A DNA stretch of 64,000 nucleotides, from NCBI GenBank assembly GCA_017654935.2, contig CM065710.1, positions 11,382,773-11,446,772 on the forward strand, written 5' to 3'. A program made the translations under genes and the position numbers. Positions within the stretch are counted from its first letter, which is position 1; every line of letters begins with the position of its first letter. This stretch comes from Phymorhynchus buccinoides (lineage: Eukaryota; Mollusca; Gastropoda; Neogastropoda; Raphitomidae). Below the pieces are notes generated by a model, which worked only from the letters and a program-made list of their open reading frames with translations, was not told where the DNA came from and searched no databases. Of this stretch, positions 29,025 to 38,042 are shown piece after piece.

Positions 29025-29345
29025 TTTTCAGTTTCATACTGATTTCAGTGTTTTTTTGTTTTTTTACCAAAAACTGAACATCAGTTGTTGTTTTTAATCT
29101 CCCCCCCCCCCTCCCAAAAACCCCCCACACGGGTTTTGGGGCGTTATGAACTTGGTTGTTCTATCCCGGAAGTCTCTCTCGGGGAATCTTGTAAACAGCA
29201 TGGTGATGTCATTGTGTTTTCAAAGGCAGCGCAATCATTTCACAAGGCTTATTGGACTCAAACTTGTTTGTCCATGTCCATCATTTTAACTGTCTGCCTG
29301 TCTTGTTATCTCTCTCTCTTGTGTCTCCTCCTTTTTACAGTGGAG
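29025..29345 (+). repeat. three-copy intron repeat Q (copy 3)
   Basis: Downstream of the ACP6 stop. Contains TTTTTACCAAAAACTGAAC, GGGGCGTTATGAACTTGG and TCTCGGGGAATCTTG in the same order as 20,300-20,695. Confidence 0.7.
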
Positions 29346-29349
29346 CCTG

Positions 29350-29815
29350 TATTTCTTCTTCTTCTGCATTCCCAGGCCGTATGGCCATAATGGGTAAGGT
29401 ATGCATGTGTCCGGTTTTCAGTTTTCAACTGGTCTCCCCGCTGCATACAGCCGACACATTCCGATTTCGGAGGAACTCAAATGGAGAAAATTATTTAGAA
29501 GTTTTTTTGTTTTTTTAAGGCAGGAGTATGGGCCACTAAGTCAGAAAGATAGTAGATGACAGAAAGCAAAGGGGGAAAAGGCAGAGTCAAAGAGAGGACT
29601 AGATTAGAGGTACAGCGGAACTTCCTTTATGAGGTCTTATAAGGGAGGGGTCTTATTTGGGAGGTAATTTTAACACTTACAAAGAAGGGCAATGCCTAAG
29701 AGAAGGTCTTATATGGGAGGGAGTCTTATAAGTGAGGTTCCCCTGTAGTTACAAGCGCAGAACTTCCAGAAGGTGGGGGAACTATTTGTACAAAAAGACC
29801 ACCCACCCACCCCGG
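29350..29815 (-). mobile_element. SINE-A1 split by a Tigger-like MITE
   Basis: SINE-A1 halves at 29,350-29,612 and 29,746-29,815 read through GATTAGAGG / GTTACAAGCGCAG. The interruption is 29,613-29,745. Confidence 0.8.
29613..29745. mobile_element. Tigger-like MITE in SINE-A1
   Basis: CAGCGGAACTTCC to GAGGTTCCCCTG between TA dinucleotides. 133 bp. Confidence 0.82.
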
Positions 29816-29984
29816 TGTGAAAAGAATATTCTACCTCATGAAATAAGTAGGCATTCCTCATTCGAAGTGTTTGCTTGTCCGCCATTGTGAATTTTACGAA
29901 ACTAAGTGGCATGGCTTTGTACATCGATTTCTCAGCAAAGATGTAGATTTACACCCTCCTGCTCTATTTCTTGGTTCTTTCCGT

Positions 29985-30050
29985 GGTTAGGGATAGGGTA
30001 AGGGTTAGAGATAGGGTTAGGGTTAGGATGGTTATAGTTATAGTTATAGT
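29985..30050. repeat. interstitial telomere-like repeats
   Basis: GGTTAGGGATAGGG, GGGTTAGAGATAGGG and TTAGGGTTAGG, followed by (TTATAG)n. Degenerate TTAGGG units in a non-terminal position. Confidence 0.7.
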
Positions 30051-30224
30051 TCGCATGCGAAGGGTAGATATTTCATGGGAGCTACTTATTTCTCATGACA
30101 CCGGTATCCCCACGGGGGAGAGACTCGTGGAGGGGGCGGGGGTCATCCAGCTCCCCATATGGAGGCACGAGGCATCCACTCACTGACCCAGTAGCCTGTT
30201 CTGATGAAATAATAATACACTAGC

Positions 30225-30790
30225 GCAACGCCAAGTACCGGTAATGCCTAGTACTGGTAATGCCTAGTAATGGTAACGCCTAGTAACGGTAACGCCAAGT
30301 ACTGGTAACGCTGAGTACAGCAAATTTGAAGCGATTCGGTTAAGAAACGGCGGAGTTATAAGGCCCCGTTTCCCGTTGGTGCTGCTCTGAGAGTGACGCG
30401 CTCTCCCGATTCTCTTCAATATTTGCTGCCAGGCTTTGCCCCGGCCACAGCAAGCCTGACAGCAAATATGAAGCGATTCGGTTAAGAAATGGCTGAGTTA
30501 TTTGTGAAAAGGTGAAGCGGCGTATATCGTGCGCGTTTATGAATCGATTCGCTTCTGGTTTGGCACACAGATAGTCACCGTCCCCGGTCATCTACCTTCC
30601 AAATTCGAAGGCAATCCGTCCAGAAATACTGGAGATACGGGCGCCGAGAGGCCGGTGGATACGCGTTTCGCGCATTTGCCAAACCGCACAATGACACGGC
30701 CGCCTCGGTTGCCGTTGCCATCGCCCCGTTAGGGCTCATAGCAAATTTGAAGCGATTCGGTCGAAAAACGGCGGAGTTATAAGGCCCGTT
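30225..30790. repeat. short tandem units and three GAAGCGATTCGGT blocks
   Basis: 30,225-30,315 holds (GTAACGCCTAGTACTG)n-like units. GCAAATTTGAAGCGATTCGG recurs at about 30,310, 30,465 and 30,740, followed by AACGGCGGAGTTATAAGG in the first and third. Origin unknown. Confidence 0.65.
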
Positions 30791-31069
30791 TTGTGTTTCA
30801 GACACACACACTTGCCTTTTATTATATGACTCAGGACATCCCTTTGTCTTTTTTTTCTTTAAGTTTATTTGTCTCATTCATTCTTCTCCGCAATTTCGGC
30901 GCCTGTAAGTTTTTTTCTCGGTTCGCTCGACCGACTGCCTGAGGTTGACGAGAAAGAAATGCATGCTTTCGGAAAGAGAATTGCATCCATTTGTGCATGG
31001 ATTGTGTGTGTGTGTGTGTCTGCAAGGATAATAGGAAGGAACAGACATCACTTTGTGTCCGTTCCCTCC

Positions 31070-31635
31070 CCGTGAGGATACCGGGGGTCTTTTGTAAAAA
31101 TAGTTCCCCCACCTTCTGGAAGTTCTGTGCTTGTAACTTCCTCTCATCTGCCACTCTCTTTGACTCTTGCCTTTTCCCTTTGCTTTCTATCATCTACTAT
31201 CGTTCTGACTTATTGGCCCATTCTCCTGCCTTTAACCCTTTCACCGCCAGCCATCTTTGAGCCAACATTTCCCATTAAACTTACTTGCCTACAGAAAAGA
31301 TTTTGTCTGCAATATTTTCGGATGTCTTTGTGACACATTTAGAATAGGGTCATTCCTTACTGCCCAAATTTATGAACACAATATTATTGAATAACAGATC
31401 CTGATTTCAAGGGTTTTAATGACATTGGTGTTAAATCATTGTGGTGCAAAAATGCGACATTGGCGGTGAAAGGGTTAAAAAAAAAAAAAATCTTCCAAAA
31501 ACATTTTCTCCTTTGAGCTCAAACGAAATCAGAATGTGTCGGCTGTACGCAGCGGGGAGACCAGTGAAAACTGAAAACCGGACACCTTACCCATTATGGC
31601 CATATGGCCTGGGAACGCAGAAGAAGAAGAAGTCC
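31070..31635 (+). mobile_element. SINE-A1 split by a TTAA MITE
   Basis: From GAGGATACCGGGGGTCTTTT to GGAACGCAGAAGAAGAAG. The break is inside the CTCCTGCC(T)n stretch. Confidence 0.82.
31232..31478. mobile_element. TTAA MITE in SINE-A1
   Basis: 247 bp, TTAACCCTTTCACCGCC to GGCGGTGAAAGGGTTAA. Younger than the SINE. Confidence 0.88.
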
Positions 31636-31963
31636 GTTCTACATCCGTGAAAGCCGTTAGGAGAGTTAGTTAGGCCTTTGAAAGTTATGCCGTCTAAAAC
31701 AAAAAGGTGCAATAGTTTTCTTGTTCATTTTATTCGTTTAGTCAATTGTTAGGGGATGGATTAGATATTGGTTAATAGTTTTACGGCAAGTCGTTTTGAT
31801 TTTCTTTGAAAGCAGAACATGTATTAATTAAGATATAAAAAGAAAACCCTGTGTGTGGGGGGGTTTTCTCGTTTACACTTTCCCTAAGAAAGCATGTTGC
31901 AGCAGTAATTGTTTTTGGTACCCATCTTTTTTGTAGCATTCAAACTACTTCATTTTGAGGCAT

Positions 31964-32136
31964 TACCGTATTTTTCTGACTATAAGGCGATTCTTTTTCC
32001 CTAGACTGAGACCCCTGCGCCTTATAATGTGACTGATGAAATAGTAAGAAAATAGAGTAACAAAATCTGCATTTTGTGTTAAATTTGGGGGGTGCGCCTT
32101 ATAATCAGGTGCGCCTTGTAGTCCGTAAAATACGGT
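31964..32136. mobile_element. TACCGTATTTTTC MITE, short version
   Basis: 173 bp with TACCGTATTTTTCTGAC and GTCCGTAAAATACGGTA ends. This terminal sequence and the internal TATAAGGCG block belong to a widespread animal mariner-like MITE type. Confidence 0.82.
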
Positions 32137-32252
32137 AGTTTGAACTTTTTTCTTCTTGTTGTTATGTTGGTCATATGGATTTGTATAATAGTTGGCTTAT
32201 GGGTATGCTTGGTGGGAACAAAATGCAAGATCATTGTTTGTAACAGCATATC

Positions 32253-32392
32253 TGGCTAATGTTAAGATCAGCTCCCTCCGCTGTTCCAGGGCGAAGTTGG
32301 CCAATCAGCTCCCTCCGATTTACCTTTTCCGTTAAGCTGATTGGCCAACTTCACCCTGGAACAGTGGAGGGAGCTGATCTTAACATTTGCCA
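32253..32392. mobile_element. 140-bp hairpin MITE
   Basis: TGGCTAATGTTAAGATCAGC and its inverse GCTGATCTTAACATTTGCCA enclose arms that continue through CTCCCTCCGCTGTTCCAGGG. Nearly the whole element is one stem. Confidence 0.8.
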
Positions 32393-32394
32393 CA

Positions 32395-33425
32395 TATCTA
32401 AAATTACTCATAGGTTTAACCGAATGTGCAACTAACGGTTTTGTGTCATGTACATGTAGTAGGGTGTGTGCTTGCATTTTCATTTGTTGAGCTAGATTTG
32501 CAATGAATAGCTCGTTGTTTGGGTGTTTTTTTAAATTGTTGATAAAAAAAAATAATATGTTGGATAATGATAAATATTGCACTAATGACGTTAATAATAT
32601 TCCTTGCCAGATTTTGTTTTATAATTCATAGTTGTTTCTTATGTAGATGCTGTGTTGGTTTAATATCGTCGCATGTCATTTGTTTTGAGTGTTACGGTGC
32701 CTTTGTTTGATTGGACCATATTGTTGTGACGCATTTTGTTGGAAACTGATTGGCTCAAACTGTTGCTAAGCAGATATGACAACGGCAACCATTGGTACTG
32801 TTGTGCAGAGAGCGCAAGTATCCTCTTGGTTGGACATGTCGTTGAGAAATTGTTCTCTATACCGAGGAACAAACTTTGGTTAACTCTATGCAATCGACTT
32901 TGTGGTTTGTTTGACGCCATTTTTTAAAAATCAGCAGTGAAGCTTCGGTAGGCCTACTGCACATGCCCAGATTATGGTTTCCGGGTTATAAAATGTTGGA
33001 TTAGTATTTGGAATGGTTATGGAACCGGCACGCAAGTTGACTTCCACATGGATTTGACATTGGGTTACTTTTCCTTGCGATTTCAGGATCGAATTTTTTT
33101 GTCATTGCCTGAAATGCGGAATCGCGGCTGTAAAACAAACAAAAATTCTGAGAAATTCAGAAAGGTTGGCAGCTATGCAATAAGTTTTATTGGTTGATAT
33201 TGTTGGCTAAGCAGATGTTACAATCACAATCATTGGTTGATACTGTTGCATAATTTTACATTCTGATTTTACAGTCATTGCTTGTTATTTGCCTGGGACA
33301 TTTTTAAAAAACAAAAATTTTAATCTTTTTATTTGTGATCGTTTCTTGGCAGAAATTGGTCGAGGGGAAAATGTGGCTTTTTTGCGTGTGTGTCAAAATA
33401 GATATGTATGCTTTTGATTGGGTAA
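32395..33425. other. no recognisable gene or element
   Basis: AT-rich sequence. GTTGCTAAGCAGATATGACA near 32,761 and GTTGGCTAAGCAGATGTTAC near 33,204 form a weak direct repeat. Nothing else was identified. Confidence 0.5.
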
Positions 33426-33429
33426 AAAA

Positions 33430-33735
33430 ACAAGGTGAAGGGAAAAGTACCTGAGAGGGGGGGCAACCGACGTTTCGTGTCATAAACACTTCGACTGGGA
33501 ATGCAGGAAAAAGTTGACTGGAAGGCTTTTTTTATACTGGGAGTCAGTGATCACTTTTCCATCCCAGTGCTGCCCACTTCTTCAACCACTGCCCTTTCAA
33601 GTCTTGAACTGTGCTCACTGACTCCCAGTATAAAAAAAGCCTTCCAGTCAACTTTTTCCTGCATTCCCAGTCGAAGTGTTTATGACACGAAACGTCGGTT
33701 GCCCCCCCTCTCAGGTACTTTTCCCTTCACCTTGT
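33430..33735. repeat. perfect 121-bp inverted repeat with hammerhead-like motif
   Basis: 33,430-33,550 and 33,615-33,735 are inverse copies with no mismatch that I can see, separated by 64 bp. Each arm contains CAGTCGAAGTGTTTATGACA followed by CGAAACGTCGG. GTGT and ACAC can pair as a short stem II-like helix next to GAAAC and GTC, as in Penelope-associated hammerhead ribozymes, although the CUGAUGA element is altered. It may be a pair of inverted terminal units of a Penelope-like element. Confidence 0.8.
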
Positions 33736-33739
33736 TTTT

Positions 33740-34960
33740 GTTTGTGGCTCAAGCCACAAACCTATAACTCACTTTGTCGGTCTGTCGGTCCAAAATTGTC
33801 GCACATTTTGACAAAATTGTTGCACTTCAAATGGATGGAAGTTCAGTTTAACGTCGCGTATCGGCTTTCGCCATGTACGACGGGCTGAACAAACCAACCA
33901 GGTTATAAACAAAAATTTATGTTCCCGAATCACTGTCTTAGCCAAAAGGCCGAGAAGCGATCAGAATCATGTGGCGAATGCACTTCAAATCGAGGCTACA
34001 CTTCTGGCCGCTCTTTAAAATGATGTATTTTAAAAGCGTACAAAATAATAAACATACGTAATACAGACACTACAACAGACACGACGAGTATGCGGTGCTT
34101 CTTTCGATGAGTATAAGTAGGATACATAGTTTTAAATGTTTTCCAAAAGATATAAAAAGTTACGAAATGGTGCAGAGATAATATTCTGGTTTACAGATTA
34201 AAATTATTGAAAATCCAGGGGAGGTAACATGATTGGAGTGGTAAAAATAGACCGCGTGCCAAAACTATTGCGATTTCGCGCTTGTTTTACCTATTCATTT
34301 CAAAAGTACAGCAGTCACTACTTCATTTTTTTGTATGCTTTTGATTGTCAACGCTTATCGCAAGGTACGTTGCTATGATCTCAAGACTGATGCTCTTTTT
34401 ACTTTTCTAGAAGTGTTTGCCAAATTTTAGTCTATGTGGGTTTAAGTGCGACAATGGTCTTTTTAAAAAAATATTGTTTTAAAGTTTTGTTACAATGAAA
34501 TCATTTTAGCAAATGTTTCCGATATATCATGTGATTGACATCGTTGTGGGTTCTTTGTTGTTGTTTTTTTTTAAAGCTGTGGTGTAATGTAATCAGTGGG
34601 TCAATGTATATCATTACGATTTGCATCTCAAAATTACGATCACGTAATCTCCAATTACGATTACGTAATCTCCAATGACAATTTGTATCTCTTTTGAATG
34701 TTGACTCCCCACTGGCCAGTAGTATGCATTTTGATCTCTTTTTCTTTCTGCATCTGCATCGTGGTACGTCGGTAGGAACCAATTCTGGCATATACACCGA
34801 CGGAAGACTTTTGGTTAGAGCATTGAAAAATATATAATAAAAATATGAAGGAGAAAAATGTATAAATAAATAAGTTGGGGGGGAAAAAAGAAGAAAAGAG
34901 TTTAATGACTTGCTGGTTGAGACAAGAGGCGGTTCTTGAAAGCCTCGATCGGGCTAGACA
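33740..34960. other. no recognisable gene or element
   Basis: AT-rich. A GATTACGTAATCTCCAAT block repeats twice near 34,635-34,675. Nothing else was identified. Confidence 0.5.
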
Positions 34961-34964
34961 TCAA

Positions 34965-35280
34965 AATGTTATGTTATGCTCCTAGCATAACATCATCAGT
35001 CTAAAATCCTCCAAAGTCGGAGTGTGGCTGCCCACGTGGCGGGGTAATCAAAAACGGCCACACACGTAATGTTCTCATCCCTAGCTGGTGCATTTGTACC
35101 ATAGTGTTCGAGTGCTTCGGCTGTTGGGATGATCCCTGGAGTCTTTATTAAAGACCCCCCACGTCACATGTCACATTCCCTCTTATGCTAGGAAGATTTC
35201 TTACTAGCTGTAAGAGGGAAAACATGTGAAAACCGTGATTTTGACACGTGACGTGGTGGGTCTTTAAGCCAGGGCTAGAC
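34965..35280 (-). mobile_element. R3 repeat split by a TTAAAGACCC MITE
   Basis: R3 reads up to CTGGAGTCTTTA and resumes GCCAGGGCTAGACAAC after the insertion at 35,148-35,267. Confidence 0.75.
35148..35267. mobile_element. TTAAAGACCC MITE, complete
   Basis: 120 bp, TTAAAGACCCCCCACGTCAC to GTGACGTGGTGGGTCTTTAA. A second copy at 35,414-35,763 is itself interrupted, and a fragment lies near 6,440-6,510. Confidence 0.8.
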
Positions 35281-35413
35281 AACAAACCACAACAACAACA
35301 AATCCATGCATTAAATACTGTTGGTAGTGTGTGTTTAGCCGGAAGTCTAACCCACTATTCGAGTCTAAGGCAGGGCTGCCTACCCCCAGTTGCAGTTTCC
35401 AGAGACAAACTGC

Positions 35414-35763
35414 TTAAAGACCCTGCACATCACGTGTCACATTCCCTCTTATGCTAGGAAGATTTCTTAAGATTCCTTACTAGCTTCAAGAGCAGACCTG
35501 TTTGTTTACCCCCTACACAAGTCTTGAGTAGTGTGGATAGCTGAAATGAGTAGTTTTGGTGCAAAATGTGTAGTTTTATTCATTAAACCATCAAATAATG
35601 TTAACTGAAAATGAGTAGTAATCAATAATTAAAGCATTACTTTCAGTTTTGAAGAGTAGTAGAGGTTCAAATTGAGTAGAATACTACTCGAAAAGAGTAG
35701 AGTAAACAGGTCTGTAAGAGGTGAAAACCGTGATTTTGACATGTGACGTGCGGGGTCTTTAAA
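35414..35763. mobile_element. TTAAAGACCC MITE split by a CAGACCTG MITE
   Basis: TTAAAGACCCTGCACATCAC at the left and GACGTGCGGGGTCTTTAA at the right, with the CAGACCTG element at 35,493-35,714 inside. Confidence 0.8.
35493..35714. mobile_element. CAGACCTG MITE, complete
   Basis: 222 bp from CAGACCTGTTTGTTTACC to GTAAACAGGTCTG, flanked by CAAGAG and TAAGAG (6-bp duplication with one change). It shows the uninterrupted form of the elements at 301-585 and 19,407-19,841. Confidence 0.85.
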
Positions 35764-35764
35764 A

Positions 35765-36240
35765 ACCAGGCACAGAGACTTATTTCCAGGGACACACATC
35801 GCAGTTTCGTGCATCATGGACAAAATGACAATATTTCGTGGTGTGGCCAAATTTCTGCAACTCTGGATTTGTTTGGTAAAAGTCTTCTTGGTGCCTTTGG
35901 GTGCCGATGTACTTCAATATTCAAGATCCTATTGGGTTCAGTAACATATCAGCAACACGTCTGAAAATTTTCAATAGTGTCTGTTGTTTTGGGTGTACCC
36001 AAAAACCCTGAATATACAAAGAGTTCGCAGTCCGCAGACGACTGAAGCCGGTTTTGTTACTTTCACCTACACTACAGGCGGGGATCATTATGAACTCACA
36101 CTGTCTCAGCTACCATACTTAACACTTCCCACCTTTTCATGTAGGAAGTAAAAAATAAAAGTGGGCTTCATTCTTTGCAAGGTTGGTAGGCTGCGAAGTA
36201 ATCACTCTTTGTGGCATTTAGGCTTTCTGGTGTAACTGTG
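35765..36240. other. no recognisable gene or element
   Basis: Unique-looking non-coding sequence without a convincing open frame. Confidence 0.5.
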
Positions 36241-36736
36241 TTAACCCTTTCACCGCGAATGTCGCATTTCTGCACCACACTGATATACACCCATGTCACT
36301 AAAGGCGGCGACAGACTATGTGGCTGCCTCGTATGACTCGATCAGGTCGTGACGTAGACCAAATTTTGTTTCCAGCACAGAAGAGGTCACAAGCCACCTG
36401 ACTCGATCAGTGAAATTTAGAACCCGCCCTATTCGGCCCTGTCACCTGACTGGGCCCGACTGAGTCAGATTGATCGAGTTAGATGGTATGCAAATGCGGT
36501 GAAACGTCACGACCTGATCGAGTCACATGAGGCAGCCACATAGTCTGTCACCGCCTTAAAAGGCATGAAATTAGGATGTTTCCAATGACCTTATGTTGTT
36601 AATTTGGGGAGACAGGGAAAGGCCTTATTTAATACATGTCATAGAGGGATTCACAGTATTGCAGATGCCAACTTTTCTTTACCAAGGTAATTTTTGAAAT
36701 TTTGGCTAAAAAAAAAGGCTGGCGGTGAAAGGGTTA
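36241..36736. mobile_element. TTAA MITE split by a PIF/Harbinger-like MITE
   Basis: TTAACCCTTTCACCGCG to GGCGGTGAAAGGGTTAA, interrupted at GTCACTAA / TAAAAGGCATG by 36,303-36,556. Confidence 0.87.
36303..36556. mobile_element. PIF/Harbinger-like MITE
   Basis: 254 bp from AGGCGGCGACAGACTATG to GTCTGTCACCGCCT. It is flanked by TAA at 36,300-36,302 and 36,557-36,559, the 3-bp TWA duplication of PIF/Harbinger elements. The inner arms (GTGGCTGCCTCGTATGACTC) are also inverted. Confidence 0.83.
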
Positions 36737-36759
36737 AATAATTAGAATAGCCAAGTTCC

Positions 36760-37072
36760 CCGTGGGGATACCGGGGGGTCTTTCGTAAAAATAGTTCCCC
36801 CACCTTCTGGAAGTTTTGTGCTTGCAACTTCCTCTAATCTGTCACTCTTTGACTCTGCCTTTTCCTTTCTGTCATCTACTATCTTTCTGACTTTTTGGCC
36901 CATTCTCCTGCCTTCTTTCAAAAATACCTTCCAAATAATTTTCTGATTTGAGCTCCTCCGAAATCGGAATGTGTCGGCTGTGCGCAGCGGGGAGACCAGT
37001 GAAAACTGAAAACCGGACACAAACGTTACTTACCCATTATGGCCATATGGCCTGGGAACGCAGAAGAAAAAG
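36760..37072 (+). mobile_element. SINE-A1 copy
   Basis: From CGTGGGGATACCGGGGGGTC to GGGAACGCAGAAGAAAAAG, full length. Confidence 0.8.
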
Positions 37073-37174
37073 AATAGCCAAGGAGCCAAGTGACTGCTCT
37101 ACAGCAGGGGCACTAGATAGAAAAGTGGATTCCAGGGAAAGGGTACCCCTTTGAACTGTTTAAATAAATACACC

Positions 37175-37343
37175 TTAACCCCTTCAGTGCCGCCTACTAC
37201 TTGCGCATGCGCCGCCGGCTTGCCGCGCGATTTTTGAACACGGCAATATCGCTGCTTAGCGGCGACGTATATATACATCGGTGGCAAGTACTGAAGCGCT
37301 ATAGAGGACGTATATATACGTCGTGGGGCAGCGAAAGGGTTAA
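37175..37343. mobile_element. short TTAA MITE variant
   Basis: 169 bp, TTAACCCCTTCAGTGCCGCC to GGCAGCGAAAGGGTTAA. It contains two ACGTATATATAC blocks. Termini differ slightly from the main TTAA family. Confidence 0.75.
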
Positions 37344-37383
37344 CTCATTCATGTCGTTCCGGACATATATGGCCGGAATTAAT

Positions 37384-37870
37384 AGATAACTGTCAATTTG
37401 ATGCCTTTGCTTCACTCCCTTAGACCACAATTTTGCCTACTTTGCTTTTGTAGTGGTTTGTTGTGGGGGAACCAATCGGTGTAGAGTTTTTCTATATAAA
37501 GTCTATACAGTGGTACCTCCATTATAAGACCTTAACAAATCATCCAAAATGAGGTCTTATAAGGGAGGGGTCTTATGAGGGGGGTAATTTTAATACTTAC
37601 AAAGAAGGGCAATGTCTCAGAGAAGTAGGTCTTATGTGGGAGGGAGTCTTATAATGGGAGGTCTTATAAGGGAGGTTCCACTGTATATACAAAAGTCTGA
37701 TCTACCACTTCCCTATGTCTAAACCTGAAGTAAAAACCTGTAATCTTCCTTCATTTCTCCTTTTGTTTATGCATGTTTTGTTTATGTGTATGGCTGGAGT
37801 GATTTGTGGGGTTTTGAATAATTCAAAATCGTTGTGATGCGAATTAGTTAATTTTTAAGGCAAATGCATA
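37384..37870. repeat. two-copy dispersed repeat S (copy 2, occupied site)
   Basis: Matches 23,441-23,900 on both sides of the MITE at 37,508-37,683. Confidence 0.8.
37508..37683. mobile_element. Tigger-like MITE in repeat S
   Basis: 176 bp, CAGTGGTACCTCC to GGAGGTTCCACTG between TA dinucleotides. The empty site is in copy 1 of repeat S. Confidence 0.88.
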
Positions 37871-38042
37871 TTAGTCATATTCAATTTTAGTCAATGCTTT
37901 AAACTCCTACACATGTCTGGTCTTTTTGTTTTCAACTATAGGTATGCACAGTATATTTAAACTTATTTACCACCTAAAGTGTACTTCCGAGGTGTACTAA
38001 TGTTTGGGTGGGTTTTATTGGCATGCAATAAAATAAGAAACG

